This document shows, piece by piece, positions 1 to 7,527 of a stretch of 50,626 nucleotides of DNA. The translations under genes were made by a program, and so were the position numbers. The DNA comes from Selenomonadaceae bacterium UBA2897 (lineage in GTDB: Bacteria; Bacillota; Negativicutes; Selenomonadales; Selenomonadaceae). The notes beneath the pieces were generated by a model that was given only the letters and a program-made list of their open reading frames with translations, searched no databases and had not been told where the DNA came from. Positions within the stretch are counted from its first letter, which is position 1. Each line of letters starts with the position of its first letter. The stretch is taken from NCBI GenBank assembly GCA_002350105.1, contig DEDT01000039.1, positions 40,845 to 91,470 on the forward strand. The letters are read 5' to 3'.

Positions 1-21
1 GCTCTGCTCTGCTCTGCTCTG
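1..21. repeat. GCTCT pentanucleotide tandem repeat
   Basis: Four perfect GCTCT units and one further base run from the first base of the window. The tract may continue outside, so its true length is unknown. The rest of 22-173 shows no gene or clear site. Confidence 0.8.
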
Positions 22-173
22 AAGAATTATACATCCTATCACCTGCTATGCAAAAATTTATTCGGCATTGGATTTTCTTTAGGCCATTATAAGCTCTGTG
101 CGACAATCCTGCAATAGCGCGGCCAATCCCCGCCTGCGCAACCGTACCAGGATAAAGCATACAAACACGTCAT

Positions 174-211
174 AAAAAACTAAGGCGCATATCCCCGAGA
201 GGATACACGCC
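174..211 (-). terminator. Intrinsic terminator after the Abi gene
   Basis: On the minus strand an imperfect hairpin (GGCG and TATCC arms, bases 184-211, CA/TG-containing internal loops) is followed by a run of six T at 174-179. It lies about 70 bases beyond the Abi stop. A smaller hairpin (AAAACC/GGTTTT, 217-233) sits between the two. Confidence 0.6.
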
Positions 212-278
212 ATCCAAAACCGTTAAGGTTTTCTTTGTATCTTTATTTTACTTTATCCGTTGTACTTTGTCAAGTCCG

Positions 279-1202
279 CTAACAGAAATAGTAGTGAATC
301 AATTCAAAACAATAGCTATACGCACCCGCAATAACATCATTATGAACGAAATATCCCCTATGCCGCAGCATGCGTTTACCAAACAATTCTCGTAACCGCC
401 TGGCCGCAGCCGCATGCATGCCACTGCTATGCACCAGTTCCTTGTGCGCGATAAGCAGTGCTGTAAAATCCTGCGTAAACTGCTTGCGCAAATACTTTTT
501 ACGCAAATTCGGAGAAAACCAGTCAAACCGTATGGCATAGTTGGAAAGGCTGGTATTAAGCTCCTCCCGATGATGCAAGTCAGCTATGAGACAATTGCTG
601 TGCGCGCAGGCGTTGCGTAGGCAGCGTACGTTTTCCAGCAACGAACGGTGCAGAGGCGGGCGGCATGTCTGGTGATAAACGTCATAGTAGAAATTATAAA
701 ACTTGATTAAATCACCAAAAGACAGGACCTCGAACAACACCCATACAGGGAGATTATCAGCGTTATGAAAATAAAATTCTCGGCAATAACTGTGCAACAT
801 CTTGCGCTCGGTCGCCTCGATAAATCGACTCTCCGATTCGGTAAACCACTTGACAATGCGATATCCATCCTCCTCCGGATTGGCAATCATATCATTCTCC
901 AGCTGGACTTTAATGGCGTGCTCCACGTCCAGACAGAGCGCTATAATCTCATAACGCAAATGCATGTCGATGGTCGAAAGCTCGATCAGATAAGCAAAAT
1001 CCAGCCTTATGTACCTGCCTGCCGTCGGGCTACCAGGCGGCTGTTTCTGATAGTTCTTGCGGTAAGCCGACACCTTAGACAGATAGCTGTGTTCCGTAAG
1101 AAAGCGCTCTGCCTCCTGCTCCGAGCACAAGTTGAACGTTACCCCTTTGGCCTTTAAGTGTTCCACCTGTTCCTTTGGCGTCAAAAGTCTACCGCCCGAC
1201 AT
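279..1202 (-). CDS. Abi_2 (AbiD/AbiF) family protein with HEPN-like motif
   Basis: A 307-residue protein resembling abortive-infection proteins of the Abi_2 family, which are thought to stop phage growth by acting on RNA in the infected cell. The N-terminal pattern (LTPKEQVEHLKAKGV, then FLTEHSYLSKVSAYRKNYQ) is typical of the family. Residues 196-201 read RNACAH, the Rx4H arrangement used by HEPN ribonucleases. The frame stays open further upstream to 1544, but that stretch overlaps the next gene and has no family similarity; the ATG at 1202 starts the recognisable protein, though its ribosome-binding site is weak, so the start is uncertain. The gene stands alone between its own promoter and terminator with no visible antitoxin. 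It is more AT-rich than its neighbours, which fits acquisition. Family call fairly firm; antiphage role inferred. Confidence 0.75.
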   Translation of the reverse strand: MSGGRLLTPKEQVEHLKAKGVTFNLCSEQEAERFLTEHSYLSKVSAYRKNYQKQPPGSPTAGRYIRLDFAYLIELSTIDMHLRYEIIALCLDVEHAIKVQLENDMIANPEEDGYRIVKWFTESESRFIEATERKMLHSYCREFYFHNADNLPVWVLFEVLSFGDLIKFYNFYYDVYHQTCRPPLHRSLLENVRCLRNACAHSNCLIADLHHREELNTSLSNYAIRFDWFSPNLRKKYLRKQFTQDFTALLIAHKELVHSSGMHAAAARRLRELFGKRMLRHRGYFVHNDVIAGAYSYCFELIHYYFC

Positions 1203-1310
1203 AACTGCACCCGCTCTCCCATGTCCTGCTACCGTTTTGTGTCCGCCTTCTCGGCATAATACAAATACTTTCCTGCAAGATTCGTTACTGAAAGGACTTA
1301 CAATATCGTT

Positions 1311-1339
1311 ATTATAGCACAAGCTTCTCCTGCTGACAA
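1311..1339 (-). promoter_or_regulatory. Sigma-70 type promoter of the Abi gene
   Basis: Minus strand TTGTCA (1334-1339), 17-base spacer, TATAAT (1311-1316). The predicted transcript has a leader of about 100 bases before the ATG at 1202, long for this genome. Confidence 0.65.
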
Positions 1340-1375
1340 TACAGTTACACTCATCGTCGCCCACTGTAGCATCCA

Positions 1376-1999
1376 TTACTCCCAAGCGGAAGAGCCTCCC
1401 AGCAATAAGAATTTGATAAAGATAGCCATCCCTAGTACAAGGCTCAGGATAAACATACTGTCCCAAAGCAAAAGCATGGTTTGGGAATGCTTTTCTGCCG
1501 TGCGCCGCGTATAGGCGGCCGCCAGATAGAGCATGCCGCACCAAAAGGCCAGCGTGAGCACCACGCCAAAGGGATAGGATACCACATCGAACACCATGAA
1601 AACGGCGCTCAGGCAGGCCAGCAGGACGCAGCGCAGGATACGGCGTTTCTCATTTGAGGCCTGCCGGTAGTCGCGCGCCCAGCAGAAAAAACCGACGAGC
1701 AGCACCAGTCCCCAGGCATAGAGGCTGGTGATACGTGCCAGCGCCGCCATCATCAAAATACTGTAAAACGGCGCATAAATCTTAAGGCTGGAAGGCGGCA
1801 GCGTGTTTTCGCCGGGCAGCGGTGCAAATTTTTCGCAAATAAAACAGATCGTGCCAATCAACAGCAGGAAAATGCCGCATATGGCCAGGGACATGGGCAT
1901 ATCGGTATCATCCGCCAAAAGGCACACCAGGACGATGAAGCAGGCCCAGCCGCCAAAAATAATTCTCCGTATTTTTTCTCGTTCCGCAAATCCCAGCAC
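1376..1999 (-). CDS. Multi-pass membrane protein of unknown function
   Basis: A 207-residue hydrophobic protein with about six predicted membrane spans (roughly residues 13-30, 35-55, 72-103, 122-140, 143-160, 180-202) joined by short charged loops such as RDYRQASNEKRR. No family is recognised. The start is a GTG at 1999 with a purine-rich AGGAACGGAG just before it. It lies downstream of the terminator that closes the liv operon, so it probably has its own weak promoter within about 25 bases, or depends on readthrough. Its stop lies 173 bases before the Abi start. Function cannot be inferred from context. Confidence 0.6.
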   Translation of the reverse strand: MLGFAEREKIRRIIFGGWACFIVLVCLLADDTDMPMSLAICGIFLLLIGTICFICEKFAPLPGENTLPPSSLKIYAPFYSILMMAALARITSLYAWGLVLLVGFFCWARDYRQASNEKRRILRCVLLACLSAVFMVFDVVSYPFGVVLTLAFWCGMLYLAAAYTRRTAEKHSQTMLLLWDSMFILSLVLGMAIFIKFLLLGGSSAWE

Positions 2000-2020
2000 T
2001 CCGTTCCTGTACGTTCATGC

Positions 2021-2059
2021 AAAAACTCGCATGATGTTTTTCTTGCATCATGCGAGTTT
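2021..2059 (-). terminator. Strong terminator of the liv operon
   Basis: A perfect 14-bp stem (2023-2036 with 2046-2059, arms AAACTCGCATGATG/CATCATGCGAGTTT) with a 9-base loop; on the minus strand the stem runs into a T tract at 2021-2025. It follows the CBS-ACT gene by about 70 bases. Confidence 0.85.
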
Positions 2060-2126
2060 ACTCTATTTTCTGTACGCCTTAACGGTTGCATCCACGCTGG
2101 AGCTGCCGTTGCAGGCAGACTTCGGC

Positions 2127-2771
2127 TCAGCCGATGCGCGTCTGGTGCAGTACTTTGTATCCGGCTGCCTCAATTTTCTTGGACAGCGCTGCCGCATCGG
2201 CAAAGTCGCCGCGCACGATCAGGTGGTAAGAACCATCTTCCTGCGGTACGGTCACGAAGCTGTCTATGGACACGTTATTGGCCCGGAAGATATCGGCGAT
2301 ATCGGCCACGACGCCAACCTTGTTATCGGACTGAACGGTGATGCGGTCCTTGCCCTCCTGCAAGCCCATGACGTCGACGAAAGCCTTGAAGATATCCGTC
2401 TCCGTGATGACGCCGACAACCGTTCCCACGCTGGAAAGCACGGGCATGCCGCCGATCTTGTGCTGGTACATGGCGAGGGCAGCCGCCTCCAGGGTATCAT
2501 CCTCCTGCACCGTCACGACGTCGCGCACCATGACATCCTTGACCGTCATCTGGGCGAGCAGGGAGCGCTCCTCATAGCGCGAGAGCGTCGTCGCGGGCGA
2601 CGGGGCCACGCGCATGAGGTCGCGGTCGCTGAAGAAGCCCACGAGCTTGCCCGCGTCCACCACGGGCAGGCGGCGGAAATTACCCTTCTTCATCAGGGAC
2701 GCCGCCTCATCCAGCGGCGTATCCGATTTGACGATAATCGGATTCCTGGTCATACGGTCTTGTACGAACAT
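2127..2771 (-). CDS. CBS-pair and ACT domain protein (AcuB-like sensor)
   Basis: A 214-residue cytoplasmic protein with two CBS motifs (about residues 5-55 and 75-128, the second ending GVITETDIFKAFVDVMG) followed by an ACT domain (about 140-212, RITVQSDNKVGVVADIADIF). CBS pairs usually bind adenine nucleotides and ACT domains bind amino acids, so this protein probably senses both energy state and an amino acid. It is the last gene of the branched-chain amino-acid transporter operon, five bases after the livF stop, which suggests that a branched-chain amino acid is the ligand. Start: the frame opens with TTG at 2780, but GGGAGG sits nine bases before the ATG at 2771. The AcuB name reflects architecture only; a role in acetoin use is not implied. 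Confidence 0.85.
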   Translation of the reverse strand: MFVQDRMTRNPIIVKSDTPLDEAASLMKKGNFRRLPVVDAGKLVGFFSDRDLMRVAPSPATTLSRYEERSLLAQMTVKDVMVRDVVTVQEDDTLEAAALAMYQHKIGGMPVLSSVGTVVGVITETDIFKAFVDVMGLQEGKDRITVQSDNKVGVVADIADIFRANNVSIDSFVTVPQEDGSYHLIVRGDFADAAALSKKIEAAGYKVLHQTRIG

Positions 2772-2776
2772 CTTGA

Positions 2777-3496
2777 TCAACCTCCCAGATAAGCTTTGCG
2801 TACATCCTCACTGGCGGCCAGCTCGCTGGCCGGACCGGAAAGCGTGATGCGGCCCGTCTCCAACACATAGGCGCGGTTGGCGATGGACAGGGCCATGTTG
2901 GCGTTCTGCTCCACGAGCAGCACCGTCGTGCCCTGCTTATTGATATCCACAATGATGCGGAAAATTTCCTTGATCAGCATCGGTGCGAGACCCATGGACG
3001 GCTCATCGAGCAGCAGTAACTGCGGTCGGCTCATGAGTGCACGGCCCATCGCGAGCATCTGCTGCTCGCCGCCGGAAAGCGTACCGGCAACCTGCGACGC
3101 ACGCTCTTTCAGGCGGGGGAACAGGTCGTACACCATGTCGAGGTCCTGGGCGATGCCGTCCTTGTCCTTGCGCGTAAAGGCACCGAGGTCCAGATTCTCG
3201 CGCACGGTCATCTCCGCGAAGACGCGGCGGCCCTCCGGCACCTGCGAGATGCCCTCGCGCACGATTTTATGCGCGGGCATACCCGCGATGTCCTTGCCGC
3301 AGAAGGTAATGCCGCCCGTACGCGGTTTCAGCAGGCCGGAAATCGTGCGCAGCGTCGTGGATTTGCCCGCGCCGTTAGCGCCGATCAGCGTGACGATTTC
3401 GCCCTTGTTGACCTCCAGGCTGATACCCTTCAGGGCGTGGATGGCCCCGTAATAGACGTTGATATCGTCGATTTTGAGCATATTCTCGGCCATCAT
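2777..3496 (-). CDS. livF: Branched-chain amino-acid ABC transporter ATPase LivF
   Basis: A 239-residue ATP-binding subunit that drives import of leucine, isoleucine and valine with LivG on the inner face of the membrane. Walker A is GANGAGKST (about 38-46), the signature is LSGGEQQML, and Walker B is LLLLDEPSMGLAP followed by the switch histidine-type region VLLVEQN. The absence of the long insertion seen in LivG and the end AYLGG fit LivF. The start ATG overlaps the livG stop (ATGA) with AGGTGG before it, so the two are translationally coupled. Confidence 0.95.
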   Translation of the reverse strand: MMAENMLKIDDINVYYGAIHALKGISLEVNKGEIVTLIGANGAGKSTTLRTISGLLKPRTGGITFCGKDIAGMPAHKIVREGISQVPEGRRVFAEMTVRENLDLGAFTRKDKDGIAQDLDMVYDLFPRLKERASQVAGTLSGGEQQMLAMGRALMSRPQLLLLDEPSMGLAPMLIKEIFRIIVDINKQGTTVLLVEQNANMALSIANRAYVLETGRITLSGPASELAASEDVRKAYLGG

Positions 3497-4260
3497 TCGC
3501 CACCTCCCAGATAAGCCCGGATGACTTCCGGATTCTTTTTGATTTCCTCCGGCGTGCCCTCGGCGATAATGACGCCGTACTCCAGCACGTAGATGCGCTC
3601 GCAGATGCCCATGACGAGGCTCATATCATGCTCGATGAGCAGCACCGTGAGGTTGAACTCCTTGCGGATCCACTGAATCATCTGCATGAGCTCGTGCGTC
3701 TCCTGCGGGTTCATGCCCGCGGCCGGCTCGTCGAGCAGCAGCAGCTGGGGCTTCGTCGCCAGCGCGCGTGCGATTTCGAGGCGGCGCTGCGCGCCGTAGG
3801 GCAGATTTTTCGCCTTTTCCTGGGCCTTGTCCTCGAGGTGGAAAATCTTCAGCAGTTTGTAGGCCTCGGCCTCGGTCTCCTCCTCCTCTTTGAAGTAGCG
3901 CCCGAGCCGCAGCACGGATTCAATTAAATTATAGCGGATATTCGTATGATAGGCAATCTTCACGTTGTCCAGCACCGAAAGCTCGGAAAAGAGGCGGATG
4001 TTCTGGAACGTGCGCGCGATACCGCGCTTGGTGATTTCGTAGGGTTTCAGGCCCACGATGCTCTTGCCGTCAAAGGTAATCTCGCCGGTGGTCGGCGTGT
4101 AGACGCCCGTAAAGAGGTTGAAGGCCGTCGTCTTGCCGGCGCCGTTCGGGCCGATGAGGCCGACGAGCTCGCCGCGGTTGATATGGAAATTGAAGTCCGC
4201 GACGGCCTTCAGGCCGCCGAAGACCTCCGAGACATTTTCTGCCTGCAGCAGCACTGCCAT
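3493..4260 (-). CDS. livG: Branched-chain amino-acid ABC transporter ATPase LivG
   Basis: A 255-residue ATPase partner of LivF. It has Walker A GPNGAGKTT (about 37-45), the LivG-type insertion around residues 105-130 (YNLIESVLRLGRYFKEEEE), a signature region YGAQRRLEIARAL and Walker B LLLLDEPAAGMNP, then LIEHDMSLV with the switch histidine. Its ATG at 4260 overlaps the livM stop by ATGA, with GGGGGCGGG upstream. The C-terminal branched-chain ATP-binding cassette tail (EEIKKNPEVIRAYLG) is intact. Confidence 0.95.
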   Translation of the reverse strand: MAVLLQAENVSEVFGGLKAVADFNFHINRGELVGLIGPNGAGKTTAFNLFTGVYTPTTGEITFDGKSIVGLKPYEITKRGIARTFQNIRLFSELSVLDNVKIAYHTNIRYNLIESVLRLGRYFKEEEETEAEAYKLLKIFHLEDKAQEKAKNLPYGAQRRLEIARALATKPQLLLLDEPAAGMNPQETHELMQMIQWIRKEFNLTVLLIEHDMSLVMGICERIYVLEYGVIIAEGTPEEIKKNPEVIRAYLGGGE

Positions 4261-5207
4261 CAGACCCGCCCCCTTCTGAAAATCTTGTCAAAGATGCTGG
4301 CGTTCGTGATCTCCATGTAGCCGAAGAGGCCCTGCGGGCGCTTCATCATCAGGGCGATGAGGGCTAGCGCATAGATAATCATGCGGAACTCCGGCCAGGA
4401 CGCGAGCGCCGCCGAGATAAAGGTCACAACGAAGGCGCCGGCGATGGAACCCGTGATGGAGCCGAGGCCACCGAGCACGACCATGATGAGGTAGTTGAAC
4501 GACTGCATGAACGTGAACGACATCGGGTTGATAATATAGAAGCAATGCGCGAAGAGGCCGCCCGCGATACCCGCGAAAGCCGCGCCGATCGTGAAGGCCA
4601 TGACCTTGTATTTCGTGGTGTTCACGCCCATGGCCTCGGCGGCGATTTCATTCTCACGGATGGCGAGGCAAGCGCGGCCGTGGTTGGAGTTCACGAAGTT
4701 CTTGATGAAGAACAGCGCGAAGAGCATGATGAAGAACACCCAGGCAAAGTTCGTGTTGTGCGGGATGCCCTTGAAACCGGCCGCACCGCCCACGTAATCG
4801 ATGTTCATGATCACGATGCGCACGATTTCGCCGAGGCCCAGCGTCGCGATGGCGAGGTAGTCGCCCTGCAGGCGCAGCGTCGGCAGGCCGATGAGAAAGC
4901 CGATGAAACCGGCCGCCGCAGCACCCGCGAGCAGCGCCACGATGAAGGGCAGATGGAAGTTTGCCGTGCAGATGACCGCCGTATAGGCGCCCACGGCCAT
5001 GAAGCCCGCATGTCCCAGCGAGAACTGGCCCGTGTAGCCGTTGATGAGGTTCAGCGACACCGCCATGATGATATTGATGCCCACGATGAGCACGTTGAGC
5101 TGCCAGAAAGCCGACAGGATGCGCTCCGAGATGAGCACCTGCAGCACGGCGAAGAGAACGAGGCTGAACGCGAGCATAATGAGGTCGTTTTTTCGTAAAT
5201 ATTTCAT
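4260..5207 (-). CDS. livM: Branched-chain amino-acid ABC permease LivM
   Basis: A 315-residue permease with about eight to ten membrane spans and the family motif NGYTGQFSLGHAGFMAVGAY near residues 56-75. With LivH it forms the channel for branched-chain amino acids. The start is taken at ATG 5207, seven bases after GAGGTGA, which overlaps the livH stop; the frame also opens at 5231, inside livH, without support. The order livH-livM-livG-livF with overlapping ends shows one operon. Confidence 0.93.
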   Translation of the reverse strand: MKYLRKNDLIMLAFSLVLFAVLQVLISERILSAFWQLNVLIVGINIIMAVSLNLINGYTGQFSLGHAGFMAVGAYTAVICTANFHLPFIVALLAGAAAAGFIGFLIGLPTLRLQGDYLAIATLGLGEIVRIVIMNIDYVGGAAGFKGIPHNTNFAWVFFIMLFALFFIKNFVNSNHGRACLAIRENEIAAEAMGVNTTKYKVMAFTIGAAFAGIAGGLFAHCFYIINPMSFTFMQSFNYLIMVVLGGLGSITGSIAGAFVVTFISAALASWPEFRMIIYALALIALMMKRPQGLFGYMEITNASIFDKIFRRGRV

Positions 5208-5217
5208 CGTGCTCACC

Positions 5218-6105
5218 TCAGACTTTCTCACGCGTGTTCTTGCCGAAGATACCCGTCGGCTTGAACAGCAGCACCAGAATCAGGATGGCAAAAGCTGCGG
5301 CATCGCGGAACGTCGAGGAGACGAAGCCCGCGACCAGTGCCTCGACCACGCCGAGAATGAGGCCGCCCACGACAGCGCCCGGCAGGATGCCGATGCCGCC
5401 GAGAACGGCCGCGACGAAGGCCTTGACGCCCGGCATGATACCCATGAGCGGGTCGATGGAGTTGTAGTAGATACCGACGAGCACACCGGCCGCAGCCGCG
5501 AGGGCCGAGCCGATGCCGAAGGTGAACGAAATGACGCGGTCCGAATCGATGCCCATGAGTTGCGCCGTCTCCGTATCATAGGAAGCCGCGCGCATGGCCT
5601 TGCCCGTCTTCGTGCGCTGCACGATATAGGTCAGGATGACCATAAGCAGGATGGTCACGGCGAAAATCATGAGTTGCTGGCCGTTCACGACGAACGGGCC
5701 GACATTGAAGGCGACGTTATCCAGCACCGCAGGGAACGTGCGCGGCGTAGGCGTCACGAAGTACATGCTCGTGTACTCGAGAAAGAACGACACGCCGATG
5801 GCCGTGATGAGCACCGAAATACGCGGTGCGTGCCTGAGCGGCTTATAGGCCAGCTTCTCGATGACCATGCCCAGGATACCCGTCGTAACCATGGAAATGA
5901 GCAGTGCGGGCACGACGCCCAGTCCTGCCTGCGTAATGGCGAAAAAGCCGATGTAGGCGCCCACCATGTAAACATCGCCGTGGGCGAAATTGATGAGCTT
6001 GATGATGCCGTAGATCATCGTATAACCGAGGGCAATCAACGCATAGATACTGCCCAGGGAGATACCATTGATGAGCTGCTGCACCAATTGATGGGTAAAG
6101 TCCAT
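5218..6105 (-). CDS. livH: Branched-chain amino-acid ABC permease LivH
   Basis: A 295-residue permease. The N-terminus MDFTHQLVQQLINGISLGSI and the segment ALIALGYTMIYGIIKLINFAHGD are typical of LivH. It has about eight hydrophobic spans and a conserved loop LGGIGILPGAVVGGLILGVVE. The start ATG at 6105 has GGGAGGAG six bases upstream; the extended frame to 6141 runs through the attenuator hairpin and is rejected. It is the first gene after the livK-livH hairpin. Confidence 0.93.
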   Translation of the reverse strand: MDFTHQLVQQLINGISLGSIYALIALGYTMIYGIIKLINFAHGDVYMVGAYIGFFAITQAGLGVVPALLISMVTTGILGMVIEKLAYKPLRHAPRISVLITAIGVSFFLEYTSMYFVTPTPRTFPAVLDNVAFNVGPFVVNGQQLMIFAVTILLMVILTYIVQRTKTGKAMRAASYDTETAQLMGIDSDRVISFTFGIGSALAAAAGVLVGIYYNSIDPLMGIMPGVKAFVAAVLGGIGILPGAVVGGLILGVVEALVAGFVSSTFRDAAAFAILILVLLFKPTGIFGKNTREKV

Positions 6106-6130
6106 CGTAACTCCTCCCTCTCCAATAAGA

Positions 6131-6153
6131 AAGGGCCGCACAAAGCGGCCCTT
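6131..6153 (-). terminator. Attenuator hairpin between livK and livH
   Basis: A perfect 9-bp stem AAGGGCCGC/GCGGCCCTT with a 5-base loop, followed on the minus strand by TTATTGG rather than a full T tract. Its place after the binding-protein gene suggests partial termination or 3' end protection, so that LivK is made in excess over the permease. Confidence 0.7.
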
Positions 6154-6184
6154 GATATTACTGTGTTAACAGGAACAAAGGCGC

Positions 6185-7360
6185 TCAGCCCTCCGGCTGG
6201 ATCTTGGCCTTCAATGCTTTCACGCCGTTCTGCATCTCCAGGATAACAGCGCTCTTGATCGGGTTATGCGTAGCGGCATCCATCGTGATCTTGCCCGTGC
6301 CGACCTGCAGGTCCTTCGTCTCCTCCAGAGCCTTGACCAGCTTCTCCGGGTCCGTGCCGCCAGCGCGTTTGATCGCATCGATCATCATCTTGCCGGCGTC
6401 GTAGCCGAGAGCAGCGAATACGTTCGGATCTTTGCCGTACTCCTCTTTGTAAGCTTTGATAAAGCCCTGAACCTCTTCGTCCTTCTCGAAGTAATGCGTG
6501 CTGAAGAACGTGTTGTTCAGCGCATCGGCACCTGCGATATCGACGACTTTCGGATCGTCCCAGCCATCGGTGCCGAGCAGCTTGGACTGGATGCCCAGCT
6601 CACGTGCCTGCTTGACGATCTTGCCGACTTCCTCATAGTAAGCCGGGATGAAGACAACATCGGCGTTGGCCGTCTTGATCTTCGTCAGGGCTGCCTTGAA
6701 GTCCTGATCCTTGGCGAGGAATGCTTCCTCCATGACGACCTTGCCGCCCGCGGCCTCAAACTTCTCCTTGAAGACCTTGCCCAGGCTCTTGGAGTAGTCG
6801 GAGCTGGAATCCAGATAAAGCACGGCGGTCTTGGCCTTGAGTTCCTTGGATGCGAACTGAGCCATGACCTCGCCCTGCTGCGGGTCGATGAAGCAGCTGC
6901 GGAACACGAAGGGTTTCGCCTTGCCATTCTCCACCGTGACATCCGGGCTCGTGGCGCAAGGTGCGATGATGGGCACCTTGTTGTCCGTAGCCACCTGTGA
7001 CTCAGCCATGACGTTGGCCGTGACGGCCGGGCCGACCATGACCTTGACGCCATCATCCGAGATCAGCTTCGTCGCCGCGTTAACGGCCTCGGAAGGCTCC
7101 GACTTGGAATCGGCCTCGACCAGCGTGATCTTCTTGCCGTCGATGCCGCCCGCATCGTTGCACTCCTTGATAGCCAGCTTCAGGCCATCGCGGGCAGCCG
7201 TGCCGTAGTTGGCCTGGTTGCCCGTGAGCTCGAAGTTCGCGCCCACCTTGATCTCCTTGTCGTTGTCCCCGCCGGCACCACAGCCAGCCAAGAGACCGCC
7301 GACCATGAGGGCACCGACGACAGCGCTCATGAGCTTCAGGCTTTTCTTACCGAATTTCAT
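6185..7360 (-). CDS. livK: Branched-chain amino-acid binding lipoprotein LivK
   Basis: A 391-residue solute-binding protein that captures branched-chain amino acids outside the inner membrane and hands them to LivHM. The N-terminus MKFGKKSLKLMSAVVGALMV leads to the lipobox LLAGC with Cys27, so the mature protein is lipid-anchored. The peripla_BP_6 fold follows (GANFELTGNQANYG, then GVKVMVGPAVTANVMAESQV, and DVVFIPAYYEEVGKIVKQAR). The start ATG at 7360 is preceded by GGAGGAGGAG; the frame extended to 7465 has no support. It is first in the operon, behind a perfect consensus promoter. Confidence 0.95.
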   Translation of the reverse strand: MKFGKKSLKLMSAVVGALMVGGLLAGCGAGGDNDKEIKVGANFELTGNQANYGTAARDGLKLAIKECNDAGGIDGKKITLVEADSKSEPSEAVNAATKLISDDGVKVMVGPAVTANVMAESQVATDNKVPIIAPCATSPDVTVENGKAKPFVFRSCFIDPQQGEVMAQFASKELKAKTAVLYLDSSSDYSKSLGKVFKEKFEAAGGKVVMEEAFLAKDQDFKAALTKIKTANADVVFIPAYYEEVGKIVKQARELGIQSKLLGTDGWDDPKVVDIAGADALNNTFFSTHYFEKDEEVQGFIKAYKEEYGKDPNVFAALGYDAGKMMIDAIKRAGGTDPEKLVKALEETKDLQVGTGKITMDAATHNPIKSAVILEMQNGVKALKAKIQPEG

Positions 7361-7374
7361 AAAACTCCTCCTCC

Positions 7375-7433
7375 TGGTACAATCCGCTGTACCACCGTCA
7401 CGTAAGGCCAGCCGGCATGTACATTTTCGTACA
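7375..7433 (-). promoter_or_regulatory. livK leader with two inverted repeats
   Basis: TGGTACA-N6-TGTACCA (7375-7394) lies right beside the livK ribosome-binding site, and TGTAC-N6-GTACA (7418-7433) lies farther upstream. Either could be an RNA hairpin that affects translation or an operator for a dimeric regulator; both share the GTAC core. Confidence 0.4.
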
Positions 7434-7463
7434 CCCAGTGTCCTCGAACCGATGATGGTACTC

Positions 7464-7492
7464 ATTATAGTTTACAAGTTTACACTTGTCAA
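7464..7492 (-). promoter_or_regulatory. Perfect consensus promoter of livK
   Basis: Minus strand TTGACA (7487-7492), 17-base spacer, TATAAT (7464-7469). The spacer contains a direct repeat TGTAAACT-TGTAAACT whose last copy runs into the -10 box, a possible operator. Confidence 0.85.
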
Positions 7493-7527
7493 TAGGTATC
7501 CATACTGGTATAAAGTATATTTGTTTC

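Noticed and set aside
1203..1544. N-terminal extension of the Abi protein
   Set aside because: It overlaps the end of the membrane-protein gene and the promoter, and is Cys/Arg-rich without family similarity.
5041..6246. Long plus-strand open frame antisense to livM and livH
   Set aside because: Its product is rich in Arg, Asp and His with no domain, as expected from the reverse of membrane-protein genes.
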